Notes under the pieces: model-generated
The model's database searches: none
What the model saw: the letters and a program-made list of their open reading frames with translations, nothing else
Told to the model about the DNA's origin: nothing
Made by a program: the position numbers and the translations under genes
Source of the DNA: Candidatus Omnitrophica bacterium CG_4_8_14_3_um_filter_43_15
GTDB lineage: Bacteria > Omnitrophota > Gorgyraeia > Taenaricolales > Taenaricolaceae
Length of the DNA stretch: 52,411 nt
Reading direction: 5' to 3'
Assembly (NCBI GenBank): GCA_002783585.1
Contig: PFHB01000003.1
Coordinates: 1-52,411 of the forward strand
Shown here: piece after piece, positions 32,376-39,358 of the stretch
Layout: each line of letters opens with the position of its first letter
Numbering within the stretch: position 1 is the stretch's first letter

Positions 32376-32990
32376 ATGAAAAAAATATTATTAATTGCGT
32401 CAGTGTTTATTTTATTATTCAGTTCAGTGGTTTATGCCAAAGATGCGGCGCAAGTTTTTCTTTTGGATGATTTTGAGAAAGCAGGCAATCTCGTAGGCGG
32501 AAAATCGAATACTTACGAAAAAGAACCTTCAAAGTCGCTTGCTATGCGTGTTTCAGAAGAGTTTTACGGGAACGCAGGCAGGTCTCTTATGATAAAGTTC
32601 GACAAAAAGTCAGAGGGCGGGCTGTATGGCACAGGCGGATGGTGCGGTTATTATACAATGCTGCGCTCAGGCGCGAAATATTTCGACATAACGCCGTATA
32701 AAACGCTGACTTTTCAGGTAAAAGGGGTAAAGGGCGATGAAAATTTTAAGATAGGGCTCGCTGACAGGCATTGGGAGGAATTGGGGGATTCTGTAAAATC
32801 CGAAGATGTAGTTAAATATATTCCCACGGGAAAGATTACAACCGAATGGCAAAAGGCCGTTGTCCCGCTGGATGTATTTTTTCTGGATAAAAAAGAAGTT
32901 TCCTCGCTTGCCTTTTGTTTTGAGAGCGAGTCATTTGCTACCGGTAGCGCCAAGGGTACTGTTTATATAGATGATTTAAGGTTGGAGTAG
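32376..32990 (+). CDS. Exported single-domain CBM-like protein
   Basis: A 204-residue protein: signal peptide (1-21, ending VVYAK), then one jelly-roll domain of the local family. Landmarks are LLDDFEKAGNLVGGKSNTYEK, GGWCGYYTML, LTFQVKGVKGDENFKIGLAD, ITTEWQKAVVPLD and a final VYIDDLRLE. It is closest to the product of the next gene (shared YIPTGKITTEWQKAVVP-like segment). I start at ATG 32376, five bases after GGAGG, although the frame is open further upstream in the leader. Confidence 0.72.
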   Translation: MKKILLIASVFILLFSSVVYAKDAAQVFLLDDFEKAGNLVGGKSNTYEKEPSKSLAMRVSEEFYGNAGRSLMIKFDKKSEGGLYGTGGWCGYYTMLRSGAKYFDITPYKTLTFQVKGVKGDENFKIGLADRHWEELGDSVKSEDVVKYIPTGKITTEWQKAVVPLDVFFLDKKEVSSLAFCFESESFATGSAKGTVYIDDLRLE

Positions 32991-33000
32991 GGGATGTGTA

Positions 33001-33077
33001 GTCCCTCGTCACTAAATGTGATAGCGGGTGACTCGGGACAAATTTTACTACCCGTGATAACGGGTAAAATTTGGAGG
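33001..33077 (+). promoter_or_regulatory. Double-hairpin leader, element 8
   Basis: Hairpin A: GTCCC (33001-33005) against GGGAC (33035-33039), UC/UC loop, GTCAC (33008-33012) against GTGAC (33028-33032). Hairpin B: AAATTTTAC (33040-33048) against GTAAAATTT (33064-33072), extended by CCCG/CGGG. GGAGG at 33073-33077, five bases before the ATG at 33083. Confidence 0.75.
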
Positions 33078-33082
33078 TAGTT

Positions 33083-33775
33083 ATGGATAGACGTTTTAAG
33101 TTTTCAGTTTTAAGCGTAATCGTGGCTTTAGCGATGGCTATGGTTACCGCAAGCAGTTCTGTATCGCTGGGTGAACAGGTGAAACCTGTTATAGTCGATG
33201 ATTTTGAATCAGGAACTATAGCAAATTCGCTTGGAGGCAAGACAAACGTTTTTATAAAGGCGCCTTCCAAGGCAATGGTTTCTTTTCGTAAAGACGTAAG
33301 GGCAGGAAAACCGACAGCAGTGCTTATGCTGCGCTATGAAAAAAAGGCAGAAGGCGGGCCGTATGATTTAGGCGGTTGGTGTGGTTATTACACACTGCTT
33401 AAAAAAGTGCACCCTTCGGTTTCTCTACAGGGAGCCACTGCGGTTGAAATCGAGGAAGATGTTTATTTTGACGCCTCTAACCACAGCGCTATAACCATGT
33501 GGGTTAAAGGAGATAAGGGCAATGAGAATTTTATGCTGGGCGTTGCCGATGCCCATTGGGATAAGATAGGTGATTCTGCAAAGAGCCAGGAAATAGGCAA
33601 GTATCTTCCCACGGGCAAGATAACTACGGAATGGCAGAAGGCTGTTGTTCCTATGGATGAGTTTTTTATCGATTACTCGAAATTCTCTTCCATTGCCATA
33701 TCCTTCGAAAGCGATTGTTTTCCTGAAGGACAGGGTTCAGGCAGGATTTATATAGACGACATAGCGTTTGAATAG
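33083..33775 (+). CDS. Exported single-domain CBM-like protein, paralog
   Basis: A 230-residue protein with a signal peptide (about 1-30) and one jelly-roll domain: IVDDFESGTIANSLGGKTNVF, GGWCGYYTLL, ITMWVKGDKGNENFMLGVAD, GKITTEWQKAVVPMD, and a closing IYIDDIAFE. It is the nearest paralog of the preceding gene and probably a tandem duplication that took the leader element with it. It differs by an extra loop of about 20 residues after YYTLLKK. Function is unknown beyond likely ligand binding outside the cytoplasm. Confidence 0.72.
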   Translation: MDRRFKFSVLSVIVALAMAMVTASSSVSLGEQVKPVIVDDFESGTIANSLGGKTNVFIKAPSKAMVSFRKDVRAGKPTAVLMLRYEKKAEGGPYDLGGWCGYYTLLKKVHPSVSLQGATAVEIEEDVYFDASNHSAITMWVKGDKGNENFMLGVADAHWDKIGDSAKSQEIGKYLPTGKITTEWQKAVVPMDEFFIDYSKFSSIAISFESDCFPEGQGSGRIYIDDIAFE

Positions 33776-33776
33776 C

Positions 33777-33867
33777 CTACTTCGCCGTGATGCTTTCGCT
33801 CACGGCTTCGTAGCGCCTAATTGCTACGAAGCCTTTACCAGCGTTTTTCGAGCGTAAGGCGAAGTAG
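33777..33867 (+). repeat. Multi-hairpin intergenic repeat (CTACTTCGCC/GGCGAAGTAG)
   Basis: Outer arms CTACTTCGCC (33777-33786) and GGCGAAGTAG (33858-33867) enclose GCCGTGA/TCACGGC (33784-33790, 33800-33806) and GCTTCGTAGC/GCTACGAAGC (33805-33814, 33823-33832). It fills the gap before the next gene, as the double-hairpin leaders do, but the sequence family is different. Confidence 0.6.
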
Positions 33868-33888
33868 AAGCCAAGGAGGATGAAAAAG

Positions 33889-34878
33889 ATGGTCTTTGGG
33901 TTTATCAAAAGGATATCTTTATTTATTCTCCTTGGCGTTTTGTTTTGTGTAATATTTAATATGGGGTCAGGTTCATCTGCTGTTATGGGGTCAGGCTTAA
34001 AGCCTGACCCCATAACATTAGGCGAGCCGCCCAGGGCTATGTGGGTGTGGGATGCAAAGATATTTCAATATGAAGATGCTTCAGGGCGGCTTCTTAAATT
34101 CTGCAACAAATGGAATATAGGTACGATTTTTTATACAGCCTATAAGGTTACAGGAATAAATACCGAAAATGATTACCGCAGGTTTAATGCCCAGGCGCAT
34201 AAGCGAGGTATATTGGTACATGCCCTAGCAGGCGACCCCAGGTGGGGGCTTGAAAAATATCATCACAGATTTTTAGGCTGGGCAAATGATGTTTTGGAGT
34301 TTAATAGAAAGGCGCGGCCACAGGAAAGATTTGACGGCCTGCATGCCGATGTTGAGCCTTACCTGCTTGGTAAGATGTGGGAGCAATCAAAATCAAAAAT
34401 GTTAATAGAATACCTTGAGGCGTGCAGCAAAGTGAGAGAGCTTATTAAAGAGCAGCAAACCGGCATAATATTTGCAGTTGATCTGCCTTTTTGGTATGAT
34501 GATGATACTGATATGTGGGTAGAGTGGCGAAACAAAATGAGCCCGGCGAATTACCATGCGCTTGATATAGTTGATGAGATTGCTATTATGGATTACAGAA
34601 ATTTTGCGCAAGGCGAAAATGGCTCAATTTTACTGGCAAAAAATGAGATTGATTACGCTTCCGGCATTGGTAAGAAGGCGTATATAGGCCAGGAAACAAT
34701 TAAGGAGCTGCAGCCTGAATACATAACGTTCGGCGTAAAAGACGCAGATTACATGGAGCGTGAAATAAAAAAACTGGTAAACGTTTATATTGACAAGCCC
34801 GGTTTTAAGGGCATAGCCATGCATCATTATATAAGTTATAAAAAGCTTTTAAAGAAAAGTGGGAAGGCGGTAGAATGA
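33889..34878 (+). CDS. GH18-like barrel protein, exported
   Basis: A protein of about 329 residues. After an N-terminal hydrophobic segment comes a stretch encoded by GGGGTCAGG palindromes. The barrel opens PPRAMWVWDAKIFQ and carries DGLHADVE at 149-156, the same motif as the larger barrel protein at 28856, with His where GH18 has the middle Asp. Other shared blocks are VHALAGDPRWGLEKYHH and GFKGIAMHHYISYKKLL. I prefer ATG 33889 (nine bases after GGAGG); ATG 33880 directly abuts the Shine-Dalgarno. It overlaps the next gene by 4 bases. Confidence 0.68.
   Translation: MVFGFIKRISLFILLGVLFCVIFNMGSGSSAVMGSGLKPDPITLGEPPRAMWVWDAKIFQYEDASGRLLKFCNKWNIGTIFYTAYKVTGINTENDYRRFNAQAHKRGILVHALAGDPRWGLEKYHHRFLGWANDVLEFNRKARPQERFDGLHADVEPYLLGKMWEQSKSKMLIEYLEACSKVRELIKEQQTGIIFAVDLPFWYDDDTDMWVEWRNKMSPANYHALDIVDEIAIMDYRNFAQGENGSILLAKNEIDYASGIGKKAYIGQETIKELQPEYITFGVKDADYMEREIKKLVNVYIDKPGFKGIAMHHYISYKKLLKKSGKAVE
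33963..34015 (+). repeat. In-frame GGGGTCAGG repeat with perfect 33-bp palindrome
   Basis: GGGGTCAGGTTC at 33963-33974 is followed by the palindrome TTATGGGGTCAGGCTT (33983-33998) and AAGCCTGACCCCATAA (34000-34015) around one A. It codes for the stretch after the signal helix of the barrel protein. The CTTAAAG centre matches the palindrome at 7396. Confidence 0.8.
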
Positions 34879-35852
34879 TGATAAAACAGTGTTCAGTGTT
34901 CAGTGTCCAGGGGACAGGGGGCAGGGGGCGGAAATTTTGTTTAATATTATTTCTTTTCTGTACCCTGTACCCTGTACACTGTACCCTGTTAACGCCTCCG
35001 GCGTTTGCCGATGCCGTGTATCTTAATACAGGCGAGATATTGAAGGGCGTCGTGGTCGAGGAACATTGCGACAGGATAGTATTATCGACGTATAGAGGTG
35101 AAATCGATGTGTCAAAGGCGTCCATAGACCAGATATTTTTCGACAACGAAGAACAGAATTATACTTATCTTGGCGATAAGGCCTTTTCCGAAGGGGATTT
35201 TAACCTTGCTTTCGGGTTTTATCAGAGGGCGCTGCAGATAAATCCGGATTATCAGGCGGCAAAAAATTCTTTGCTCCGTTTAAATGACGCATTAGCCAGA
35301 GAAAAACTCGGCATAGCTAATAGCGAATTTCTAAAGCTCCTTAAAAAACAATTAGGGATATTTATAGCAAGGCGCAATGATAAAATAGAAGTGATTTCGG
35401 TTGATAATGATTCCGTTGCCTCAAAGTCCGGCATAAACAAAGGCGATTATATAAATAGCGTGTGGGGTTCTTCAGTCTTATATATGGATATTGAATCCGC
35501 TGCCAGGGTTATGGTTGGGGCAGATTCGACTCCTGTTATCCTGGGCATAGAGAAAAGTATTATTCTTCCGGTAAATCCGTTGCCCTGGTATAAAAGGATA
35601 TTCTTATTTTTAATGTTTAACGATTTCGGTTTTAGATTGGCGCTTAAACCTTCAGGATTAATAGTTTCATATGTGGATACGCATGGCATGGCAAAGCAGG
35701 CTGGCCTGGAAGCAAAAGATGAGATAATCTGTATAAATTCAGAGTCGGTAAGATATATGCCGGTATCAATGGTCAGGAGAAATATTTTTCAGAGCAGGCT
35801 TAGACATGTGGTGTTGACTGTAAAACGAAATGTAATCGCTATAAGGAAATAG
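34875..35852 (+). CDS. TPR and double-PDZ protein
   Basis: A 325-residue protein. A hydrophobic export signal is followed at about 52-95 by a small beta domain (VYLNTGEILKGVVVEEHCDRIVLST), a TPR pair at about 97-140 (YLGDKAFSEGDFNLAFGFYQRALQINPDY), and two PDZ domains at about 155-225 (IEVISVDNDSVASKSGINKGDYI) and 250-320 (LIVSYVDTHGMAKQAGLEAKDEI). No protease domain is present, so it is probably a scaffold. The signal region is encoded by CAGTGTTCAG/ACCCTGTAC microrepeats. The start overlaps the previous stop; ATG 34878 is equally possible. Confidence 0.7.
   Translation: MMIKQCSVFSVQGTGGRGRKFCLILFLFCTLYPVHCTLLTPPAFADAVYLNTGEILKGVVVEEHCDRIVLSTYRGEIDVSKASIDQIFFDNEEQNYTYLGDKAFSEGDFNLAFGFYQRALQINPDYQAAKNSLLRLNDALAREKLGIANSEFLKLLKKQLGIFIARRNDKIEVISVDNDSVASKSGINKGDYINSVWGSSVLYMDIESAARVMVGADSTPVILGIEKSIILPVNPLPWYKRIFLFLMFNDFGFRLALKPSGLIVSYVDTHGMAKQAGLEAKDEIICINSESVRYMPVSMVRRNIFQSRLRHVVLTVKRNVIAIRK
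34887..34990 (+). repeat. Microrepeats in a signal-peptide coding region
   Basis: A CAGTGTTCAGTGTTCAGTG run with GGGGACAGGGGGCAGGG (34887-34928) and a CTGTACCCTGTACCCTGTAC run (34959-34990) are roughly reverse complements of each other around an A/T-rich core. They are in frame and form the export signal of the PDZ protein. Confidence 0.6.
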
Positions 35853-35995
35853 TCCCTCGTCACTAAACGTGATAGCTGGTGACTTCCCTCGCAACTATAC
35901 GTCAAAAGTTGGTTGCTCGGGATGGTTTCAGCGTGTAAGCGCAGGAAACCACGGGACAGATTTTCAAATCGGAAGACAATGGAAAAATTTGGAGG
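35852..35995 (+). promoter_or_regulatory. Composite double-hairpin leader, element 9
   Basis: The outer GTCCC (35852-35856, its G being the last base of the upstream stop) pairs with GGGAC (35953-35957). Enclosed are TCAC/GTGA (35860-35863, 35879-35882), a complete second unit TCCC-TC-GCAAC (35885-35895) with GTTGC-TC-GGGA (35912-35922), and TGGTTTC/GAAACCA (35923-35929, 35945-35951). Hairpin B is weak (ATTTTC/GAAAAAT). GGAGG at 35991-35995, six bases before the ATG at 36002. Confidence 0.68.
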
Positions 35996-36001
35996 CAAAT
36001 T

Positions 36002-36439
36002 ATGACTGCGGAGAAAAAATACAAAAGAACCCATTATATAGTTGAAAAAAATATACAGTATAGGTTTGTTGAACTGATATTGATGTATATACTTATATTT
36101 TTTCTGATATCGGTAGCCGTTATTTATTTTAGCGGCTGGAGGGAATTGCTTGTAAAGTTATCCAATGTATATCCTCAGGCCATGCTGGTAGGCATACTTA
36201 ATAAAGTATACGTGCGCCTGTGGATCGGTTTCCTGCTTTTATTGCCTGTTGCAGCTATTTCTGCGATTTTGGCTTCGCATAAAATAGCCGGCCCTCTTGT
36301 AAGGATAAAGCAAAGCCTGGATGAATTCATAAAAGGAAATTATAATATTTCTGTCAAGCTGAGAAAAGGCGACCATCTTCAGGATGTAGCCGATCAATTA
36401 AATAAGCTTTCCGAATCAATCAGAAAGAAAAATGTCTGA
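36002..36439 (+). CDS. Small membrane protein with HAMP domain
   Basis: A 145-residue protein. Two transmembrane helices (about 22-45 and 72-92) are followed by a HAMP module at about 93-143 (AGPLVRIKQSLDEFIKGNYN; LRKGDHLQDVADQLNKLSESI). HAMP modules pass signals across the membrane to an attached output domain, but none is present, so this may act by pairing with another protein. It overlaps murJ by 8 bases, suggesting coupled translation. Confidence 0.75.
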   Translation: MTAEKKYKRTHYIVEKNIQYRFVELILMYILIFFLISVAVIYFSGWRELLVKLSNVYPQAMLVGILNKVYVRLWIGFLLLLPVAAISAILASHKIAGPLVRIKQSLDEFIKGNYNISVKLRKGDHLQDVADQLNKLSESIRKKNV

Positions 36440-37991
36440 AACCAGGCATATAACAAAGGCAGCCGGTATCATTGGGGGGGCTACTTTTTTAAGCCGCATC
36501 CTTGGTTTTGTCCGTGACTGCATAATAGCCAGATTTTTCGGCACAACAGGCCCTGCCCAGGCATTTGTAATAGCTTTTACCATTCCTAATATGCTGCGTG
36601 ACCTTGTAGGCGAAGGCGCGGCAAATTCCGCTTTTGTTCCCGTACTAACAGAGTATAAAACAAGCCATTCAAAAGAAGAATTCTGGCAGCTGGCCAACGT
36701 GTTGCTTAACGTTATGCTGGTCGTGCTTATGTTTATAAGCATACTGGGTATTATTTTCGCGCCTTTTATAATACGCGTAATAGCCCCGGGTTTTATTTCA
36801 CAGCCTGAAAAACTCAATCAGACAATCATGCTTTTGCGGGTAATGTTTCCTTACGTGTTATTGATAGGGCTTACCGCATATGCCGCAGGTGTGCTTAATT
36901 CCTTGAGGCATTTTTCTGTTCCGGCCTTGGGCCCGTGTGTTATGAATATCGCCATGATTGTTATGCCGCTTATTTTTTATGGCGCCGGGCATGATTCCGC
37001 GATGATTTTGGCAATAGCAGTGCTTATAGGCGGAGTTTTACAGCTTTTGATACAGGTGCCGGTTCTTTATAAAAAAGGCCTGCGTTATAATTTTAAATCG
37101 GGATTCAGGCATCCTGCAGTAAGGCAGATAGGAAAATTGCTAGCGCCGCGCGCATTATCAGCCAGCGTATACCAGCTGAACATAATAGTAAATCGCATGT
37201 GTTCATCGCTTACTTTTATAGTTGGCGAGGGCGCGCCCGCGGCGCTTTATTACGCAAATCGTTTGTTTCAATTTCCGCTGGCAATATTCGGCATAGCGCT
37301 TGCGCAGGCGGTATTGCCTACTTTTTCTCTGCAGGCGCAGGATAAAACATTGGTAAAATTCAAGGAAACGCTTTCATTTTCACTGCGCCTTATTTTCTTT
37401 GTCAGCCTGCCGGCCGCTTTCGGATTGGCCATATTGCGTATCCCGATAACTCAGGTTTTGTTTCAGCATGGAAAATTTGACGCATATTCTACAGGGATTA
37501 CAGCAACAGCGGTTTTATTTTATAGTTTCGGGCTTATTTTTTATGCCGGTAATAATATTCTGAATAATTCTTTCTATTCTTTAAAAGACACACGAACTCC
37601 GGTAAAGATAGCTGTAGCGGCGTTATTGGTTAATATTTTTCTTAACCTTGCGTTGATGTGGCCCATGAAAGTCGGTGGGTTGGCATTATCAACAGCTCTA
37701 TCAGGCGCATTGAGTTTTATGCTGTTATTATCTTTTTTAAGAAAAAAAATAGGCAAGATAAACGGTCGGCTTATTATAAAAGATTTTTTCAAAATTTTTA
37801 TAGCGTCTGTTATTATGGGTTATGTGATATTTTTCCTGAGGGAAAGGTTTTATTTTGGGCTAGAGAATGCTGCAACATCAGTAAAAGTAATACGCCTTAT
37901 AATGCTTTTGACAGCAGGGATTCTGGCATATGTGTTTAGCGCGTATATTCTTAAGATTGAGCAGGTAAAATGGATATTAAGAAAAAGATAA
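36432..37991 (+). CDS. murJ: Lipid II flippase MurJ
   Basis: A 519-residue MOP-superfamily membrane protein with about 14 hydrophobic helices. Recognisable segments are FLSRILGFVRDCIIARFFG near residue 18, the DLVGEGAANSAFVPVLTEY block and the Asn-rich FYAGNNILNNSFYSLKDTRTPVKI block. MurJ moves the peptidoglycan precursor lipid II across the inner membrane. The small HAMP gene overlaps its start, and uvrC begins inside its last 22 bases. Confidence 0.92.
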   Translation: MSETRHITKAAGIIGGATFLSRILGFVRDCIIARFFGTTGPAQAFVIAFTIPNMLRDLVGEGAANSAFVPVLTEYKTSHSKEEFWQLANVLLNVMLVVLMFISILGIIFAPFIIRVIAPGFISQPEKLNQTIMLLRVMFPYVLLIGLTAYAAGVLNSLRHFSVPALGPCVMNIAMIVMPLIFYGAGHDSAMILAIAVLIGGVLQLLIQVPVLYKKGLRYNFKSGFRHPAVRQIGKLLAPRALSASVYQLNIIVNRMCSSLTFIVGEGAPAALYYANRLFQFPLAIFGIALAQAVLPTFSLQAQDKTLVKFKETLSFSLRLIFFVSLPAAFGLAILRIPITQVLFQHGKFDAYSTGITATAVLFYSFGLIFYAGNNILNNSFYSLKDTRTPVKIAVAALLVNIFLNLALMWPMKVGGLALSTALSGALSFMLLLSFLRKKIGKINGRLIIKDFFKIFIASVIMGYVIFFLRERFYFGLENAATSVKVIRLIMLLTAGILAYVFSAYILKIEQVKWILRKR

Positions 37992-39163
37992 AAACGTTGC
38001 CTTCGTCGCCGGGCGTATACCTTATGAAGGATAAGTCCGGCGAAATTATTTACATAGGCAAGGCCGCCTCTTTAAGAAAACGGGTATCAAGCTACTTTGA
38101 TGGCAAAAGGCGCCAGGCACCAAAAAAGGCGCCAGGCGCCTTTTGTAAAACAGATGTTCTAGTTTCAAGTATAGCCGATATAGATTATTTTACTACGCCT
38201 TCAGAGGAAGAGGCGCTTTTACTTGAGGCAGCGCTTATCAGGGAAAAAAAGCCCAGATATAATGTTTTGCTTAAAGATGATAAGCGCTATCCCTTGCTTA
38301 AGCTGACGCTTAATGAGGAGTTTCCCCGCCTGATTATTGCGCGCCGCGCTAAAGACGACGGCGCGATATATTTCGGGCCATACACGAATGCGAAGCTTTT
38401 GAGAAAGGCCCTTGGCATTATGCGTAAGATGTTCCCGTTGAGAACATGTAAAGTTATCCATAAATCAGCATGCCTTAATTATCATATAAAACAATGCGCA
38501 GGCCCGTGCGTGGATAAAAAATGTAGAGGCCTGTATAAACAGGTAACCGGCGATTTGATACTTTTTCTTTCAGGAAAAAAGAAAAAGTTGATATCTAAAC
38601 TTACGCAAAGGATGAACGCTGCCTCTAAATCTTGTGATTTTGAAGCCGCAGCCAGGCTTAGGGACCAACTTAAGGCGCTTACATCGGCTGTAAAAGAGCG
38701 CAAACAAGCCAGAATAGAGGCCTTTGATATATCCAATATTTCAGGCAAGGAAGCGGTTGGCTCTATGGTATCTTTTTACAACGGCAAACCCGACAAATCG
38801 AATTACAGAAAATACAGGATAAAGACGGTTTCAGGCGTTGACGATTATGGCATGATAAAGGAGGTTATTACAAGAAGGTATAAAAAGCTTGTTTCAGAAA
38901 ACCTGCCCTTGCCGGATCTTATAGTTATTGACGGCGGCATAGGCCACGTATCTGCGGCAGCAGCCGTTTTGGACGCGCTTGGGCTTAACAGGATAAATAT
39001 CCTTGGCATAGCAAAAAAAGAGGAAAGGATTTTTTCTCGCGCAGGCGAAGAGCGTATTGGCGAAGAATTTAGAAGGCTGATTCAGCATGCGCGGGATGAG
39101 GCGCACCGTTTCGCGCAAAGCTATCACCATGTGCTAAGGAGGAAAAAGGTCATCGGGGAATAA
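37970..39163 (+). CDS. uvrC: Short UvrC-type excinuclease subunit
   Basis: A 397-residue protein against about 600 in normal UvrC. Present are the GIY-YIG nuclease (GVYLMKDKSGEIIYIGKAASLRKR, 14-37), a UVR motif (about 200-240) and the RNase H-like nuclease with D253, D321 and H379 all in place. Missing are the segment between UVR and RNase H domains and the C-terminal helix-hairpin-helix pair. Residues 46-58 are encoded by a GGCGCC palindrome insertion where UvrC has a short linker. Both active sites look intact, so it may still cut DNA with altered binding. Confidence 0.82.
   Translation: MDIKKKIKTLPSSPGVYLMKDKSGEIIYIGKAASLRKRVSSYFDGKRRQAPKKAPGAFCKTDVLVSSIADIDYFTTPSEEEALLLEAALIREKKPRYNVLLKDDKRYPLLKLTLNEEFPRLIIARRAKDDGAIYFGPYTNAKLLRKALGIMRKMFPLRTCKVIHKSACLNYHIKQCAGPCVDKKCRGLYKQVTGDLILFLSGKKKKLISKLTQRMNAASKSCDFEAAARLRDQLKALTSAVKERKQARIEAFDISNISGKEAVGSMVSFYNGKPDKSNYRKYRIKTVSGVDDYGMIKEVITRRYKKLVSENLPLPDLIVIDGGIGHVSAAAAVLDALGLNRINILGIAKKEERIFSRAGEERIGEEFRRLIQHARDEAHRFAQSYHHVLRRKKVIGE
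38105..38144 (+). repeat. In-frame GGCGCCAGGCRCC repeat inside uvrC
   Basis: GGCGCCAGGCACC (38109-38121) and GGCGCCAGGCGCC (38128-38140). AAAAGGCGCC (38105-38114) pairs with GGCGCCTTTT (38135-38144). It resembles the GGTGCCTGGCACC palindrome and adds about 13 codons without breaking the frame. Confidence 0.65.
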
Positions 39164-39183
39164 GATTCCGCAAAAGTTTTTGC

Positions 39184-39209
39184 TTGACTTATTATATAGA
39201 TTATATAAT
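39184..39209 (+). promoter_or_regulatory. Likely promoter of the polysaccharide operon
   Basis: TTGACT at 39184-39189 is followed by very A/T-rich DNA with several -10 candidates: TATAAT at 39204-39209 (short 14-bp spacer) or AATAAT at 39207-39212 (17-bp spacer). It is the only plausible promoter for the run that follows. Confidence 0.45.
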
Positions 39210-39244
39210 AATATAACCATACTATATATATACTAAAGAGAGTT

Positions 39245-39274
39245 ATGGGGGTTTATTCATCAGGGACAGGATAA
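39245..39274 (+). CDS. Leader mini-ORF 1 (9 codons)
   Basis: ATG to TAA encoding MGVYSSGTG, with AGAG upstream. Its TAA runs straight into the ATG of a second mini-ORF (TAAATG). It may be chance; it is listed because of its place in a leader with a terminator-like hairpin. Confidence 0.25.
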   Translation: MGVYSSGTG

Positions 39275-39322
39275 ATGAAAAGCGCGCCAGCGGGTAACAA
39301 AAATAGGAGTCAGGCCGTGTAA
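39275..39322 (+). CDS. Leader mini-ORF 2 (15 codons)
   Basis: ATG to TAA encoding MKSAPAGNKNRSQAV. Ribosomes on it would cover the 5' arm (39310-39317) of the hairpin before the pilZ-like start, so its translation could control that hairpin. Coding status is not proven. Confidence 0.3.
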   Translation: MKSAPAGNKNRSQAV

Positions 39323-39358
39323 AAAAGGTTTTTCTCTATTATTCGGCCTGATTTTTTT
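39305..39358 (+). promoter_or_regulatory. Terminator-like hairpin between AGGAG and the start codon
   Basis: AGGAG at 39305-39309, then an 8-bp perfect stem TCAGGCCG (39310-39317) and CGGCCTGA (39344-39351), then seven Ts and the ATG at 39359. It can be read as a terminator (attenuator) or as a hairpin that brings a distant Shine-Dalgarno next to the start. Confidence 0.6.

Noticed and set aside
6690-35960. The double hairpins as simple rho-independent terminators
   Set aside because: They lack T tracts after hairpin A, lie inside operons, and end in a ribosome site followed directly by a start codon.
36002-36439. The HAMP protein as a truncated chemoreceptor or histidine kinase
   Set aside because: No downstream kinase or receptor domain is visible in any frame. 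The gene ends by overlapping murJ, so a compact stand-alone protein is more likely than a broken one.
39210-39358. Cyclic di-GMP (GEMM) riboswitch before the PilZ/polysaccharide operon
   Set aside because: The gene context is suggestive, but I could not find the conserved GEMM core or its tetraloop/receptor pattern in this leader.
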